Shown: positions 1 to 8,852, numbered from the stretch's first letter. The stretch: DNA of 17,535 nucleotides from JAMCXS01 sp964459065 (GCA_964459065.1 CAYWMN010000058.1:1-17535); one strand, 5' to 3'. Made by a program: numbers and translations. Notes: generated by a model not told the origin, from the letters alone.

Positions 1-2
1 AT

Positions 3-770
3 GAGGTGATGGCGCAGGTCCACCGGCTGGGCATTCCGACGGTTCACGTGGCCACGTGGGACTTTTCACCCGCATCGGCCCGCCGGCTGCGCAGCGCGCT
101 CGACCGCCACCAGGTGGAGGCGCTGGTTCTGTTTTCCTCAGGCCCGGGGAAGGAAAGCTACAATCTTTTCGAAGGCCCCTCGAACTTCGGACTGGTGCCT
201 TCGCTTCACCGACGCGCCAGAATCGACCACCTGAAGCGCGCTTCCGACTTTGCCCGGCAGTTGAACATTCCTGCGATTTTCAACCAGTGGGGTTTTATTC
301 CGGAAGTTCCGAGCCATCCGCTCTACGAGCCAACCGTCAAGGCCGTCAGTGAGATTGCCCGCCACGCAAAGGCGAACGGACAGATGTTTCTTAATGAGAC
401 CGGGCAGGAAACGCCCATCGCCCTGCTGAGGACCATCGCAGATACCGGAATGGACAACGTAGGTCTGGTCCTCGACGCGGGTAACCTGGTGCTTTACGAC
501 AAAGGCAATCCCGTGGACGCACTCGACGCTCTTGGGAGCTACGTGCGGGCCGTGCACGTCAAGGGCGCTTTTTATCCCACCGACCCGCGGTATATCGGCA
601 GGCAGACGCCGGCCTACGTGCCGAGCAGAGTCGATTGGCCCCGCATCATTAAACGGCTGAAGAAACTGGGATACCAGGCTCCCTTCACCATCGAAGCCAA
701 TACCGCGGGAGCCGGGCACGACCGGGAAGTCCTGGGCGACAAAGCTTATCTCGAGAAGCTGATCTCGTAG
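3..770 (+). CDS. Sugar phosphate isomerase/epimerase-like TIM barrel protein, 5' end missing
   Basis: The frame is open to the left edge, so the gene starts outside the window; about 255 residues are visible. The sequence fits the xylose isomerase-like TIM barrel (AP endonuclease family 2) superfamily. Counting from the GTG codon at base 6, the usual metal and substrate carboxylates and histidine are present at strand ends: Glu131 in FLNETGQ, Asp157 in LVLDAGN, His184 in AVHVKG and Glu230 in FTIEAN. The first barrel strand is absent, which suggests some 40-50 residues lie upstream. The ATG at base 9 has GAGG only 2 nt before it, too close to be a real start. The next gene begins 20 bp downstream on the same strand, so the two are probably co-transcribed. 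In such loci these proteins usually interconvert or epimerise released sugars or keto-sugars; the exact substrate cannot be read. Confidence 0.8.
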   Translation, partial: EVMAQVHRLGIPTVHVATWDFSPASARRLRSALDRHQVEALVLFSSGPGKESYNLFEGPSNFGLVPSLHRRARIDHLKRASDFARQLNIPAIFNQWGFIPEVPSHPLYEPTVKAVSEIARHAKANGQMFLNETGQETPIALLRTIADTGMDNVGLVLDAGNLVLYDKGNPVDALDALGSYVRAVHVKGAFYPTDPRYIGRQTPAYVPSRVDWPRIIKRLKKLGYQAPFTIEANTAGAGHDREVLGDKAYLEKLIS

Positions 771-790
771 AACACTTGAGGAATCCGAAA

Positions 791-2932
791 ATGAAAAAGA
801 GAGATTTAGGCCTGCCCGGCGAAGGCAGGGAACTGGGCAGCGGCTTGAGCCGCCGCGACTTTGGCAAGCTGAGCATTGGAACCCTCGGCGCGATCCTGCC
901 GGGCTCCCGGTTGCTGGCCGCCAATGCGGGCCCAATGCCGGCGGAAGAAAGCGCTGATGACCTTTACATCTCTGCGGACGGGAATGACCGCGGCGCTGGA
1001 ACCCGGGCCCGGCCTTTTGCCACTCTCGAACGGGCCCGCGACCAGATCCGCTCGCTGAAGCGCACCGGGAAACTGCCGCAGCACGGAATCACGGTGTGGT
1101 TGCGCGGCGGCGTCTACCGCCGGACGCAAACTTTCAAGCTGGAAGCAGAAGATTCCGGAACCCAGGCTGCGCCGATCGCCTACCGCGCCTACCCACAGGA
1201 AAAAGTCACGCTCATTGGCGGCCGGCGAGTTTCCGGCTTCACGCCGGTTCGCGACGGGGCAATTCTTAAAAGGATTGAGAAGCCCTGCCAGGACAAAATT
1301 CTGCAGCTTGATTTGAAGGCGCTGGGAATTACGGATTACGGCAAACTGATTGCCCACAGCTACGGAAGCCCCATTCGCCCGGCACCGCTGGAGCTGTTTT
1401 TCCAGGACCGGCCCATGACGATCGCGCGCTGGCCGAACACGGGATGGGCGAAAGTGGGCCCTATCCCGCGCGGGGGCGAGAACGACGACAGCTTCCCATA
1501 CGAGGGAGACCACCCGCTGCGCTGGCGCGGATTGAGCGACGTGTGGCTTCACGGATATTGGCACTGGGACTGGGCGGACACTTACCAGAAGGTGAAATCG
1601 ATTGATACAAAAAAACACTGCATCGAGACCTATCCGATCGACGGCGTGCGGGGATCTGGTTTCAAGTCCGGGCAGCGCTACTATGCCTTGAACATCCTGG
1701 AGGAACTGGATGCTCCCGGCGAATACTACCTGGACCCAAACAGCGGCATCCTCTACTTCTGGCCGCCAGCGCCGCTCGCAACGGGCGAAACCTATGTTTC
1801 GCTTTTCGACCAGCCGCTGGTGGAGATTCGCGAGGCTTCGCACCTGACGATTCGGGGGCTGGGGTTCGAGTACACGCGCGGGTCGGGGATCGAAATCAGC
1901 GGAGGATCCAACAACCTGGTTGCGGGATGCCTCCTGCGAAATCTCGGAACCTTTGCCGTAAAGATCGAAGGCGGCCGAGCCCACGGCGTGCGCAGCTGTG
2001 ACATTTCCGAAACGGGCGAAGGCGGTGTGCTCATCGAAGGCGGCGACCGCAAGACCTTAAAGCCCGCGCGACACTATGCCGTTAACAACCGCTTCAGCCG
2101 GTACAGCCGCTGGACCAGAACCTATCGTCCGGCCGTCCGAATTGCAGGCGTGGGAAATCGTGTGGCACACAACCTGATTTACGACGCACCTCACGCCGCC
2201 ATTCTGCTGGCGGGCAACAACCACCGGATCGAGTTCAATGAGATTCACCACGTGGCGCTTGAAACCTCGGACGTGGGCGGCATTTACATGGGCCGCGATT
2301 ACACTCAGCGCGGCAACATCATCCGCTACAACTACCTTCACGATCTCCCCACCGAAACCGATGCCAACGCCATTTATCTGGACGATTGCTGGAGCGGCAC
2401 GACGGTTTACGGCAACGTCGTGCACACCGCGCGCCGCGGAGTGTTGTTGGGTGGCGGACGCGACAACACGATCGACAACAACGTCTTTATCGACTGCCAC
2501 CCGGCCATGTTTGTGGACGCGCGCGGCCTCGGCTGGGCGCATTTCTGGTTTGACGGACGAAACCCGAACTTGCTGGACCGGTTGAAAGAAGTTCCCTACA
2601 ACAAGCCGCCCTATAGCGTGGAATATCCGCAACTGGCGAACCTGCTGCAGGATGACCCGGCGTTGCCCAAAGGGAATTCAATCACGCACAACGTCTGCTC
2701 CGGGGGCCAGTGGCTGCAACTGCTGGACGGGCTCACCACTAAAGTGGTGAAAATCGAGAATAATTACCTCGGGCCGGACCCGAAGTTTGTGGACTCCGCG
2801 CACAAGAACTTTCAGCTCAGCGAAGATTCTCCCGCGTATCAGGTTGGCTTTAAGCGCATCCCGATGGAAAAAATCGGGATTTATCCGGACGAAGACCGGA
2901 CGGTTACAAAGCCAGACTCATCCGGCGCTTGA
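791..2932 (+). CDS. Tat-exported right-handed parallel beta-helix protein, putative glycoside hydrolase (GH141-like) or lyase
   Basis: A 713-residue protein. I chose the ATG at 791 because GAGGA lies 8 nt upstream; an in-frame TTG at 776 lacks this. The N-terminus carries a twin-arginine motif (SRRDFGK, Arg21-Arg22), a hydrophobic stretch and a likely cleavage site near residue 46, so export by Tat is expected. After it comes the DUF1565-like opening typical of beta-helix carbohydrate enzymes (LYISADGND, then the FATLERARDQIR and WLRGGVYRR segments). Residues of about 345-580 form Asn-rich beta-helix coils, for example FNEIHHV and IIRYNYLHDL. Asp494 (SDVGGIY) and the Asp531-Asp532 pair (IYLDDCWSG) sit where this type of protein keeps conserved acidic residues. 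The YYLDPNSGILYFWP segment is also typical of GH141-like proteins. Family assignment is tentative; pectinase-like lyases share the fold. It is probably in one operon with the upstream isomerase-like gene. Confidence 0.8.
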   Translation: MKKRDLGLPGEGRELGSGLSRRDFGKLSIGTLGAILPGSRLLAANAGPMPAEESADDLYISADGNDRGAGTRARPFATLERARDQIRSLKRTGKLPQHGITVWLRGGVYRRTQTFKLEAEDSGTQAAPIAYRAYPQEKVTLIGGRRVSGFTPVRDGAILKRIEKPCQDKILQLDLKALGITDYGKLIAHSYGSPIRPAPLELFFQDRPMTIARWPNTGWAKVGPIPRGGENDDSFPYEGDHPLRWRGLSDVWLHGYWHWDWADTYQKVKSIDTKKHCIETYPIDGVRGSGFKSGQRYYALNILEELDAPGEYYLDPNSGILYFWPPAPLATGETYVSLFDQPLVEIREASHLTIRGLGFEYTRGSGIEISGGSNNLVAGCLLRNLGTFAVKIEGGRAHGVRSCDISETGEGGVLIEGGDRKTLKPARHYAVNNRFSRYSRWTRTYRPAVRIAGVGNRVAHNLIYDAPHAAILLAGNNHRIEFNEIHHVALETSDVGGIYMGRDYTQRGNIIRYNYLHDLPTETDANAIYLDDCWSGTTVYGNVVHTARRGVLLGGGRDNTIDNNVFIDCHPAMFVDARGLGWAHFWFDGRNPNLLDRLKEVPYNKPPYSVEYPQLANLLQDDPALPKGNSITHNVCSGGQWLQLLDGLTTKVVKIENNYLGPDPKFVDSAHKNFQLSEDSPAYQVGFKRIPMEKIGIYPDEDRTVTKPDSSGA

Positions 2933-2971
2933 AGCAATGCTTCTTCACACATGATCGTCATCAAGCGCCGG
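2922..2971. terminator. Bidirectional terminator-like hairpin between converging genes
   Basis: An 11-bp perfect inverted repeat (CCGGCGCTTGA at 2922-2932 and TCAAGCGCCGG at 2961-2971) lies between two converging genes. Its left arm contains the stop codon of the beta-helix gene and its right arm ends 9 bp from the stop of the minus-strand gene. The 28-nt loop holds two smaller hairpins (GAAGC/GCTTC at 2931-2943 and ATGA/TCAT at 2951-2961), so alternative folds exist. There is no clear T-run on either side, so intrinsic termination is likely but not certain. Confidence 0.5.
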
Positions 2972-2980
2972 TGAGAATGG

Positions 2981-5107
2981 TTACTTGACCTCGCCCGTGT
3001 CGATCTCGATCACCCCAAGCCCCTCCGGTTGCAGCAGGGGCGTCGATCCCGACCAATTGGGACCTCGGCCCGACTCCCGATGCACCAGCTTGCCCAAAGA
3101 GCTGTAGTACTTCACTTCATACGATTCGGGATGAGGCATCCACAGCGCAAGATTGCTCTGAAGCACCACGCGGGCCTGGTGCTGCTGAGTGTTGAGAACA
3201 AGGATGAGGAGCTTGCCTTGCATCTGATACGCTCGCACAAAGGCCGGCACGGGGTTGTTGAGGACCGAATCGCCGATGAAGACGCCCTTGGTGAAAAAGG
3301 GCAGAAATTCCCGGCGGAGATGAGCGACTTCTTTGAGCGACGCTGCAAGAGCGGGCACGTCGCTGATCATCGCCGTCCCGTTCGGCAGATTCGGCTTGCT
3401 GGGCATCACGTTGAGGAAGAAATTTTCAGCAAAGCACTTCTTAACCACCAAGGTTGAACGGTCGACATCGCAGTTCAAACGCGGCGCGTGAATGACGTTC
3501 ATGATGGGGCCGGCGTCGGAATACTCACCCCAATTCCAGTTGTAGTCCAGGACGGAACCGTCCCACTCAAAATTGCCGGATTCGCCTCCAAAGGTGGAGT
3601 CGGGATCTTTCGCGCGTGCGAGCGCCCGGACCTTCTTGCCCAGCTTGATCAGCGCCGGTTCCTGGCCGGGTTTCAACTTGTAGGAAAACAGATCGAACGC
3701 TATCGACGTCGCGCCGCGATTGACCCATTGGGCAAACGCCGCGTACGCCATCTTGTCCCACACCGGGTTGTCATCATCAATCCAGGTTCCATCCAGATCG
3801 TAGGTGTAGTAGGGACGGAACCGGGGTATCAGTTCGGGATGGTAAGTCCAGTTGTTATGCGAAGGTGTAACTCCGTATTGGGCGAGCTGGGAGTTACGGA
3901 TAATGCGGATGCTATAGAACGGCGCAACGTCGACCCCCAGGCGGCGGGCCTGCCGGATGGCGTTTAGAAACTGCTGCCGGGTCCCCAGATCTTTCCGGAG
4001 CGGGACGGGCAAAACAAACATCCGGCACCAGAACCACGGGACAAGCACATGGAGGTCATATTGGCGCGCATCCCGGGCCACGCGAGGAATGTCCGTAAAC
4101 CGGAAATAAGCTTTGGCAGGATCGGTTTCAGGCGCCTGGGTCATCCAGATGGACTGGAAGCCCAGACCATCTCTCACTTGCGGGGGCAACGGGCGGGGCG
4201 GATTGACCTGCTGGACATAGTGCCGGTACACTTCAATTCCTTTCGCCCAGCCGCCCGGGTGAGGCGTCAACCAGAACTCGCCGCTATCCCACGTTTCACC
4301 CGGCTTGATGGTTGTTTTGTGCTGCCAATCAAGACGAAGACTTTCAGGGTGTTGCTCAATCCGGTCGGTCAGGATGTCCGGCCTCACGGCCGTGCGCCAC
4401 TCGCGCTGGAAGATGCTCAGGCCGCCCTTCAGGCTTCCGTAGTCGATCCACCGCAGGGCGTTCTTATCTCCCGCAATATATTGTCGCCATCCGATGTCCG
4501 AATAGTACGGCGGGACTCTTTCCGGCGGCTGGTAGGGAACCATGAAAGGATGAAGAACTTCCCGCGCCAGCCGCAGCTCGGTCCGTTCAACTCCATCGAA
4601 CGGTTTCAGGCCCTGGAGGTCCGGAAACAGGATCTGGGGGATGGGCGCGCTCGAGTGGTTCTCAATGTGGCAGGTGAGGATCACCGACCTTCCGTCGCCG
4701 GCGGCGCGAATGGTGACCTGCGCGCTCACTTTGCCTGTGGGAAGCGGCACGTTATTCCGGCTTGCGCCAAGGGCGTCCCACGAGATTTTTATTCCGTTGG
4801 ATTCCTTTGTTACCCGAGCGACTGAAAAACGGGAGGCCAGGCGCAGAGGGCTGAATGCCTTGACGGGATAGGCCAGGTCGAGAAGACCCGCCGATGCCGG
4901 TTTCGCTTTCAGGATCACGCCGGTGGCGGGGTAATACAGGTTGACGATGCTCCCCGTCCGGGCATCCACCCGGATCTGCAATCCGTTCAGGGTAATGTTG
5001 ACGGTTGACGCCGGCTGCGCGGCTCGGACGAATCCCGCGGAAAGCAAAGTGCAGACCGCTGCAATCAGGATTACCACAAGGCCTCGTTTCATCTTTTCAG
5101 CTCGCAT
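2981..5107 (-). CDS. Exported putative glycoside hydrolase, TIM-barrel type (DUF6259-like)
   Basis: A 708-residue protein with a Sec signal peptide (Lys7-Arg8, hydrophobic 9-28, likely cleavage after the Ala29-Ala30 pair). Residues of about 35-285 look like a beta-sandwich super-domain of the kind that precedes retaining glycosidase barrels. Residues of about 310-620 look like a TIM barrel, with an acidic strand end at Asp472 (SIAFDLFSY) and a second candidate at Glu509 (FGGESGNFEW). The last 90 residues look like a C-terminal beta domain. The overall pattern resembles DUF6259-type proteins; catalytic residues are my guess by analogy with GH31/GH36-like barrels. The ATG at 5107 is favoured because AGGAGGG lies 4 nt upstream; a second ATG at 5092 has a weaker site. 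It is the last gene of a three-gene minus-strand operon, 45 bp after the esterase gene. Confidence 0.7.
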   Translation of the reverse strand: MRAEKMKRGLVVILIAAVCTLLSAGFVRAAQPASTVNITLNGLQIRVDARTGSIVNLYYPATGVILKAKPASAGLLDLAYPVKAFSPLRLASRFSVARVTKESNGIKISWDALGASRNNVPLPTGKVSAQVTIRAAGDGRSVILTCHIENHSSAPIPQILFPDLQGLKPFDGVERTELRLAREVLHPFMVPYQPPERVPPYYSDIGWRQYIAGDKNALRWIDYGSLKGGLSIFQREWRTAVRPDILTDRIEQHPESLRLDWQHKTTIKPGETWDSGEFWLTPHPGGWAKGIEVYRHYVQQVNPPRPLPPQVRDGLGFQSIWMTQAPETDPAKAYFRFTDIPRVARDARQYDLHVLVPWFWCRMFVLPVPLRKDLGTRQQFLNAIRQARRLGVDVAPFYSIRIIRNSQLAQYGVTPSHNNWTYHPELIPRFRPYYTYDLDGTWIDDDNPVWDKMAYAAFAQWVNRGATSIAFDLFSYKLKPGQEPALIKLGKKVRALARAKDPDSTFGGESGNFEWDGSVLDYNWNWGEYSDAGPIMNVIHAPRLNCDVDRSTLVVKKCFAENFFLNVMPSKPNLPNGTAMISDVPALAASLKEVAHLRREFLPFFTKGVFIGDSVLNNPVPAFVRAYQMQGKLLILVLNTQQHQARVVLQSNLALWMPHPESYEVKYYSSLGKLVHRESGRGPNWSGSTPLLQPEGLGVIEIDTGEVK

Positions 5108-5152
5108 CCTACCCTCCTGTGATGTATTGTCCGGCGTGCGAACCCAAACCGC

Positions 5153-6055
5153 TCAAGGAGCCTGCATGCCTTTGGGCATTTTCTCAACGCCCGGGCAGCC
5201 ATCCACTTTGACGCCCAGCACGGGAGCCTGAAGCGCCAGCACGCGCTGGATTTCAAGTTCCCAGACGGCCCATTGGTGCCCGCCCGGGACTTCGGAATAC
5301 CGGTAAGGAATTTTCAGTCGGGCCAGCAGGTGCGCAAAGGCGCGATTATCTCCCAGCATGACCTTGCTGTCACCTTCTCCGACCGAAAAGTAGATTTGCG
5401 GCATCCTGGCGCGCGGGACTTTTTGGACCAGCTTAAAGGGATCTACGGCGGCGCGGGCAGGATTATTGAGAGGACCAAAGGCCTCGCGCAAGGTGGCATC
5501 CTTCTTTTTGACGGGGTCCCATTCCGCGCAGCCCAACGCCCCGCTGAGGCTGGCTACCGCGGCGAACAGGCCCGGGTGCTTCAAGCCCAGCATCATGGCG
5601 CCATAGCCGCCCATGGAATCCCCGGCGATGGCCCGTCCCGAGCGCGAGGCAATGGTGCGGTAGTGGCTGTCAACGTAGGGAATCACATCCTGGATCATGT
5701 AATCTTCCCAGCGCATGGCAGGGTGGGCGTAGCTATTGACGTACCAGGAAGTGGCTCCGTACTCCGGCATAAAGATGATTTCTTCGTAATGCTGCGCGTA
5801 CTCGACGATGTGCGATTTAGCGGCCCAGGCCGTGTAATTGCCGCTGTAACCATCCACCAGGTAAAGCACCGGAAAACGCCGATTGGACCTGGCGTAATCG
5901 CTCGGAAGGATGACATTGGCGTTCACCGTCATTCCGCCAAGATGCCGGGCCACAAATGTCACGGTCTGGTAGCTGGCGGCTTGCGCAAGCCCGGCGGACG
6001 CCATAAAGGCTGCGACCAAAAGGAGAGCGGTTCGCTTCAGTTTTATGATCTTCAA
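5153..6055 (-). CDS. Exported CE1/esterase D-like alpha/beta hydrolase
   Basis: A 300-residue putative esterase of the family that includes feruloyl and acetyl-xylan esterases, S-formylglutathione hydrolase and antigen 85. A signal peptide covers residues 1-27 (Lys-rich start, LLLVAAFMASAGLA core, cleavage near AQA-A). The nucleophile elbow is GDSMGG with Ser147. The likely triad partners are Asp229 in SVGEGDS and His260 in PGGHQW. The LYLVDGY strand near residues 65-70 fits the family core. The start is TTG at 6055: GAGGAA lies just upstream and no ATG comes before the middle of the signal sequence. Length is normal for a single-domain member. It sits between two exported carbohydrate-active proteins, with 46 and 45 bp gaps, which suggests it removes acyl groups (acetyl or feruloyl) from the same polysaccharide. 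The substrate itself is inferred. Confidence 0.85.
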   Translation of the reverse strand: MKIIKLKRTALLLVAAFMASAGLAQAASYQTVTFVARHLGGMTVNANVILPSDYARSNRRFPVLYLVDGYSGNYTAWAAKSHIVEYAQHYEEIIFMPEYGATSWYVNSYAHPAMRWEDYMIQDVIPYVDSHYRTIASRSGRAIAGDSMGGYGAMMLGLKHPGLFAAVASLSGALGCAEWDPVKKKDATLREAFGPLNNPARAAVDPFKLVQKVPRARMPQIYFSVGEGDSKVMLGDNRAFAHLLARLKIPYRYSEVPGGHQWAVWELEIQRVLALQAPVLGVKVDGCPGVEKMPKGMQAP

Positions 6056-6101
6056 TTGTTCCTCGATTCATCCTGCGGGAAAGCCGCGGATTTCAAACCG
6101 G

Positions 6102-8798
6102 CTACTTCCCGGCAGAACCTGTGAGAGTAATGCTTTTGGGGGTTGCTCCCGTGCCGCCGTTGCCGGGTCCTACTTCAATGGCTTGCACCATGGCGTCGTG
6201 CCGGCAGCCGCCGATCTTCGAGCCCACAAAACGAATGGCAATGACCCCGTTGGTTGGGTGAAGATTGTTGAATACAAGGTCCACTCCACGATCGGCGCCT
6301 CCAGCCGTGGCAAACACGTCGAACCCTTCAACAACTTTTTCACCGTTAATGGATATCGTGATCCCTCGCTGGTTCGGAGCATTGTATTGCGTTTCCGCAA
6401 ACTTCAGGCGCGCGTAATAGACTCCCGGCCCCACGGTTACGTTGACGGTGAATTCAGGCCCATGCACGCCGTAGCGATAAAGCCGGGGATCAAGGTGGTG
6501 AGCGGAGCCGGCGGCTTCGTGCCATTTCTGCTTGTCCTTGGGTCCGTAAATAAAGACCGCCTGCCTAAGAGTCCACCAGGTCTTTGCCACGGAATCAGTC
6601 AGAGCGCCGGTTCTGGCGATGAACTCCGTCCCGGGCCGCCACGCGTTGCCCTGCCAATCAATGAGATTGTGGCGCGCGGTATAACCAAAAATCATTCGTT
6701 GCGTTCCCGTCGGCCCGCCGCCTGAACAGAATCCACTATCGCCCGTGGCCGCAGAAAATTGCACGCCGTCCACGTAGACTTTGTTGCCTGCCGACAGCGG
6801 ATTGTGTTTGCCCTCAACGACGATTTTCAAGGTATGGTGCGTGTTCGCGAGCCCGCTGGTGGCATAAAGAATTTGCCGGCGCATGGGAGCCGGGCCGTAG
6901 CAGTCGATGGGCGTCCGTTGCCTGACCCCGTCAAGAAACACCTCCGCCCGGCCGCCCGCCTGGCTGACCGAGCCCACCAGCCGAACCTGATTGCCCCTAA
7001 AGCCGTAGCTGGCGCTTGCACCGGCCTCGGACGCCACCTGCAGGCCTCCGCCAAAATCCCGCACGTCCCGGGCAATCCGCCATGGGCCTTCAAACGTCAT
7101 TTGCCGGTCGTCGATGGCACGCTGCGGGTCAGGCCCGCGCACCACAACCTGCCTTGCGCCGTCATGGCGAATCGTTACGATCGAGTCACCGCCCGCAAGC
7201 CGCCGCACCGTGTAACCGTTGGCGCGAAGGCCTGACCTCCGTGCAAGCTGTTTGCCATCCGCAGTGACTGAGCTGGGAACAAACGATAAACGCAGCACAT
7301 CTGTGGCCGGGGCGGGAGCGTCAAACGTGTGGTACGCAATCGAGCCCTTGCCGTACGTCACCTGTTTCACCACGCTCGAGGTGCGCATGAGGTGATTTTC
7401 GCGGTTCGCCCCCATGATGCCCGGCAGCCACTCCATGGTTTTGAGCACGTAAACCAGCGCCATGGGCTGCGCGATCTTAAACCAATCGCCGTCGACGGGA
7501 GCGGTGCCGTCAATGCCGTCCTGGGCTTGGCCATCCGGCAAAGCGTCGTAGGTTGCAAGAATCTGGGAACGCCGGGCGATCTCTTTGCCCCACGCGCTGT
7601 CTGCTTCAACGCCGTACTGCGCAAATGTACTGGCCAGCGTCATGGGGCCGTAAGAAAGCGAGAGCCCGCAACAGCCGGAGGACTCCGGATACGCCCAGGC
7701 TCCGCTGTAGGTGTCGCTTTCGGAACCGGGATTCACGCTGGTATGGTTCAGGTACAGGCCGAGGATGTTTCGAACGTCATTCTTCCAGTTCGGGAAAACG
7801 CCCGGATGGTTCATCATGTACTCCGCGTCAGCATCGGTCGGGAACAGCGACTGCACCGGGTCTTCCCAGTCCCAGAAATTGCGTCCCCAGGTGTCGTTCA
7901 GGATCCAATCGGGCAGCAACACGTCGCGGAAATATCTTCTGCCCGCATTTCGCGCTGCAACGATGCTGTTTTGGCGGCCGGTGTACCCGGTCCGGATCAG
8001 TTCGTCGAAGAACTGCAGAATACAAACAACGCCCCCCGTCTGGATTCCGTTCATGCCTTTGCCGTCTGCATTGTTGGCGTAACGCCCCCAGGGCGAAGCG
8101 TCAGGCTTGTGGCGGCGGTTTGCGGCCAGTAAATCCGCCCAGTGCTTTGCCGCGTTGTACCACCGGACATTGCCTGTCATCTCATAGGCCCTCACCAGCT
8201 GCAAACCGACTTCCGCCACGATGTCGAGCTGGATTTTCCCGTCGCCGTCCTTGAGATCATCGCTCGGTCCGAGCCTGCAGTCGCCATACTGCACGCCCAT
8301 GGTCGGCACGCTGATCAGCATGTTGGGCCAGCCGTGACTCGGAGGCGTCTCGCAGTGGTTGACCAGATAGTTGGCAGTAGCGCTGATGATGCCGAAGGCT
8401 GCAGGATCACCCGAATAGCGGTAATCGTTGATCATCCCGTCCAGGATGTAAGCCGCGCGCTGCCCCAAGTCGCCGTTGGCCCAGTTCTTCATGGGACGGA
8501 CGGTGATTTTCCCGTTCGCATCGGCGTGCCATTTGCCGTTGTAAACGTAGTCGGGCGCAGGAGAAACGGCCCGGCCTTTTCCCGCCCAGGGGTAACGTTT
8601 CATCGTTTCCGCCGCCACGCGCACGCGGAAATCGAACTGGCCGTCCTGCCCCTTGTACCACGGCGCGATAACGCCGTACCGGTCTTCGACCGCTGGATGC
8701 GCGAAGTATCGCTTCCGGGTTGCCGCGGCAAACAGTTGCCCAGCAATGCAAAACGCAATCGCGAACCCGAGCAGAGTGTTCGTTGAACGCAAGTTCAC
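6102..8798 (-). CDS. Exported modular protein: alpha/alpha-barrel-like region, jelly-roll module, C-terminal malectin domain
   Basis: An 898-residue protein starting at GTG 8798, with GAGG 6 nt upstream. Residues 1-25 are a signal peptide (cleavage near LFAAA). Residues of about 35-470 are helical and rich in Trp, Tyr and acidic residues, as in six-hairpin (alpha/alpha) glycosidases and lyases such as GH88/GH105 relatives; I cannot name the family. Residues of about 475-560 look like a beta domain. Residues of about 567-682 form a jelly-roll-like module (DFGGGLQVAS ... VYVDGVQF) of the kind seen in carbohydrate-binding regions. Residues of about 700-877 match a malectin (di-glucose-binding) domain: YYARLKFAETQYN, ISINGEKVVEGFDVF and HDAMVQAIEV. 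A short Gly/Thr/Ser-rich tail follows. It is the first gene of the operon with the esterase and the putative glycosidase. A role in cutting a polysaccharide is likely from context, but no catalytic residues are assigned. Confidence 0.75.
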   Translation of the reverse strand: MNLRSTNTLLGFAIAFCIAGQLFAAATRKRYFAHPAVEDRYGVIAPWYKGQDGQFDFRVRVAAETMKRYPWAGKGRAVSPAPDYVYNGKWHADANGKITVRPMKNWANGDLGQRAAYILDGMINDYRYSGDPAAFGIISATANYLVNHCETPPSHGWPNMLISVPTMGVQYGDCRLGPSDDLKDGDGKIQLDIVAEVGLQLVRAYEMTGNVRWYNAAKHWADLLAANRRHKPDASPWGRYANNADGKGMNGIQTGGVVCILQFFDELIRTGYTGRQNSIVAARNAGRRYFRDVLLPDWILNDTWGRNFWDWEDPVQSLFPTDADAEYMMNHPGVFPNWKNDVRNILGLYLNHTSVNPGSESDTYSGAWAYPESSGCCGLSLSYGPMTLASTFAQYGVEADSAWGKEIARRSQILATYDALPDGQAQDGIDGTAPVDGDWFKIAQPMALVYVLKTMEWLPGIMGANRENHLMRTSSVVKQVTYGKGSIAYHTFDAPAPATDVLRLSFVPSSVTADGKQLARRSGLRANGYTVRRLAGGDSIVTIRHDGARQVVVRGPDPQRAIDDRQMTFEGPWRIARDVRDFGGGLQVASEAGASASYGFRGNQVRLVGSVSQAGGRAEVFLDGVRQRTPIDCYGPAPMRRQILYATSGLANTHHTLKIVVEGKHNPLSAGNKVYVDGVQFSAATGDSGFCSGGGPTGTQRMIFGYTARHNLIDWQGNAWRPGTEFIARTGALTDSVAKTWWTLRQAVFIYGPKDKQKWHEAAGSAHHLDPRLYRYGVHGPEFTVNVTVGPGVYYARLKFAETQYNAPNQRGITISINGEKVVEGFDVFATAGGADRGVDLVFNNLHPTNGVIAIRFVGSKIGGCRHDAMVQAIEVGPGNGGTGATPKSITLTGSAGK

Positions 8799-8852
8799 TT
8801 GGGGCCTCGTGTTTTTCTGAATGTGGAAAGCTTAATCTGCTTACGGTCTTCC

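Noticed and set aside
138..935. 265-codon open frame on the minus strand opposite the isomerase-like gene
   Set aside because: It runs antisense to two well-supported genes, has low-complexity Ser/Arg-rich composition and no family likeness. It is a shadow of high GC content.
806..1984. 392-codon open frame on the minus strand inside the beta-helix gene
   Set aside because: It lies wholly antisense to a gene with a Tat signal, a ribosome-binding site and a recognisable fold. Its own product is Arg/Val/Pro-rich with no domains.
4049..4825. 258-codon open frame on the plus strand inside the putative glycosidase gene
   Set aside because: Antisense shadow without a ribosome-binding site or known motif.
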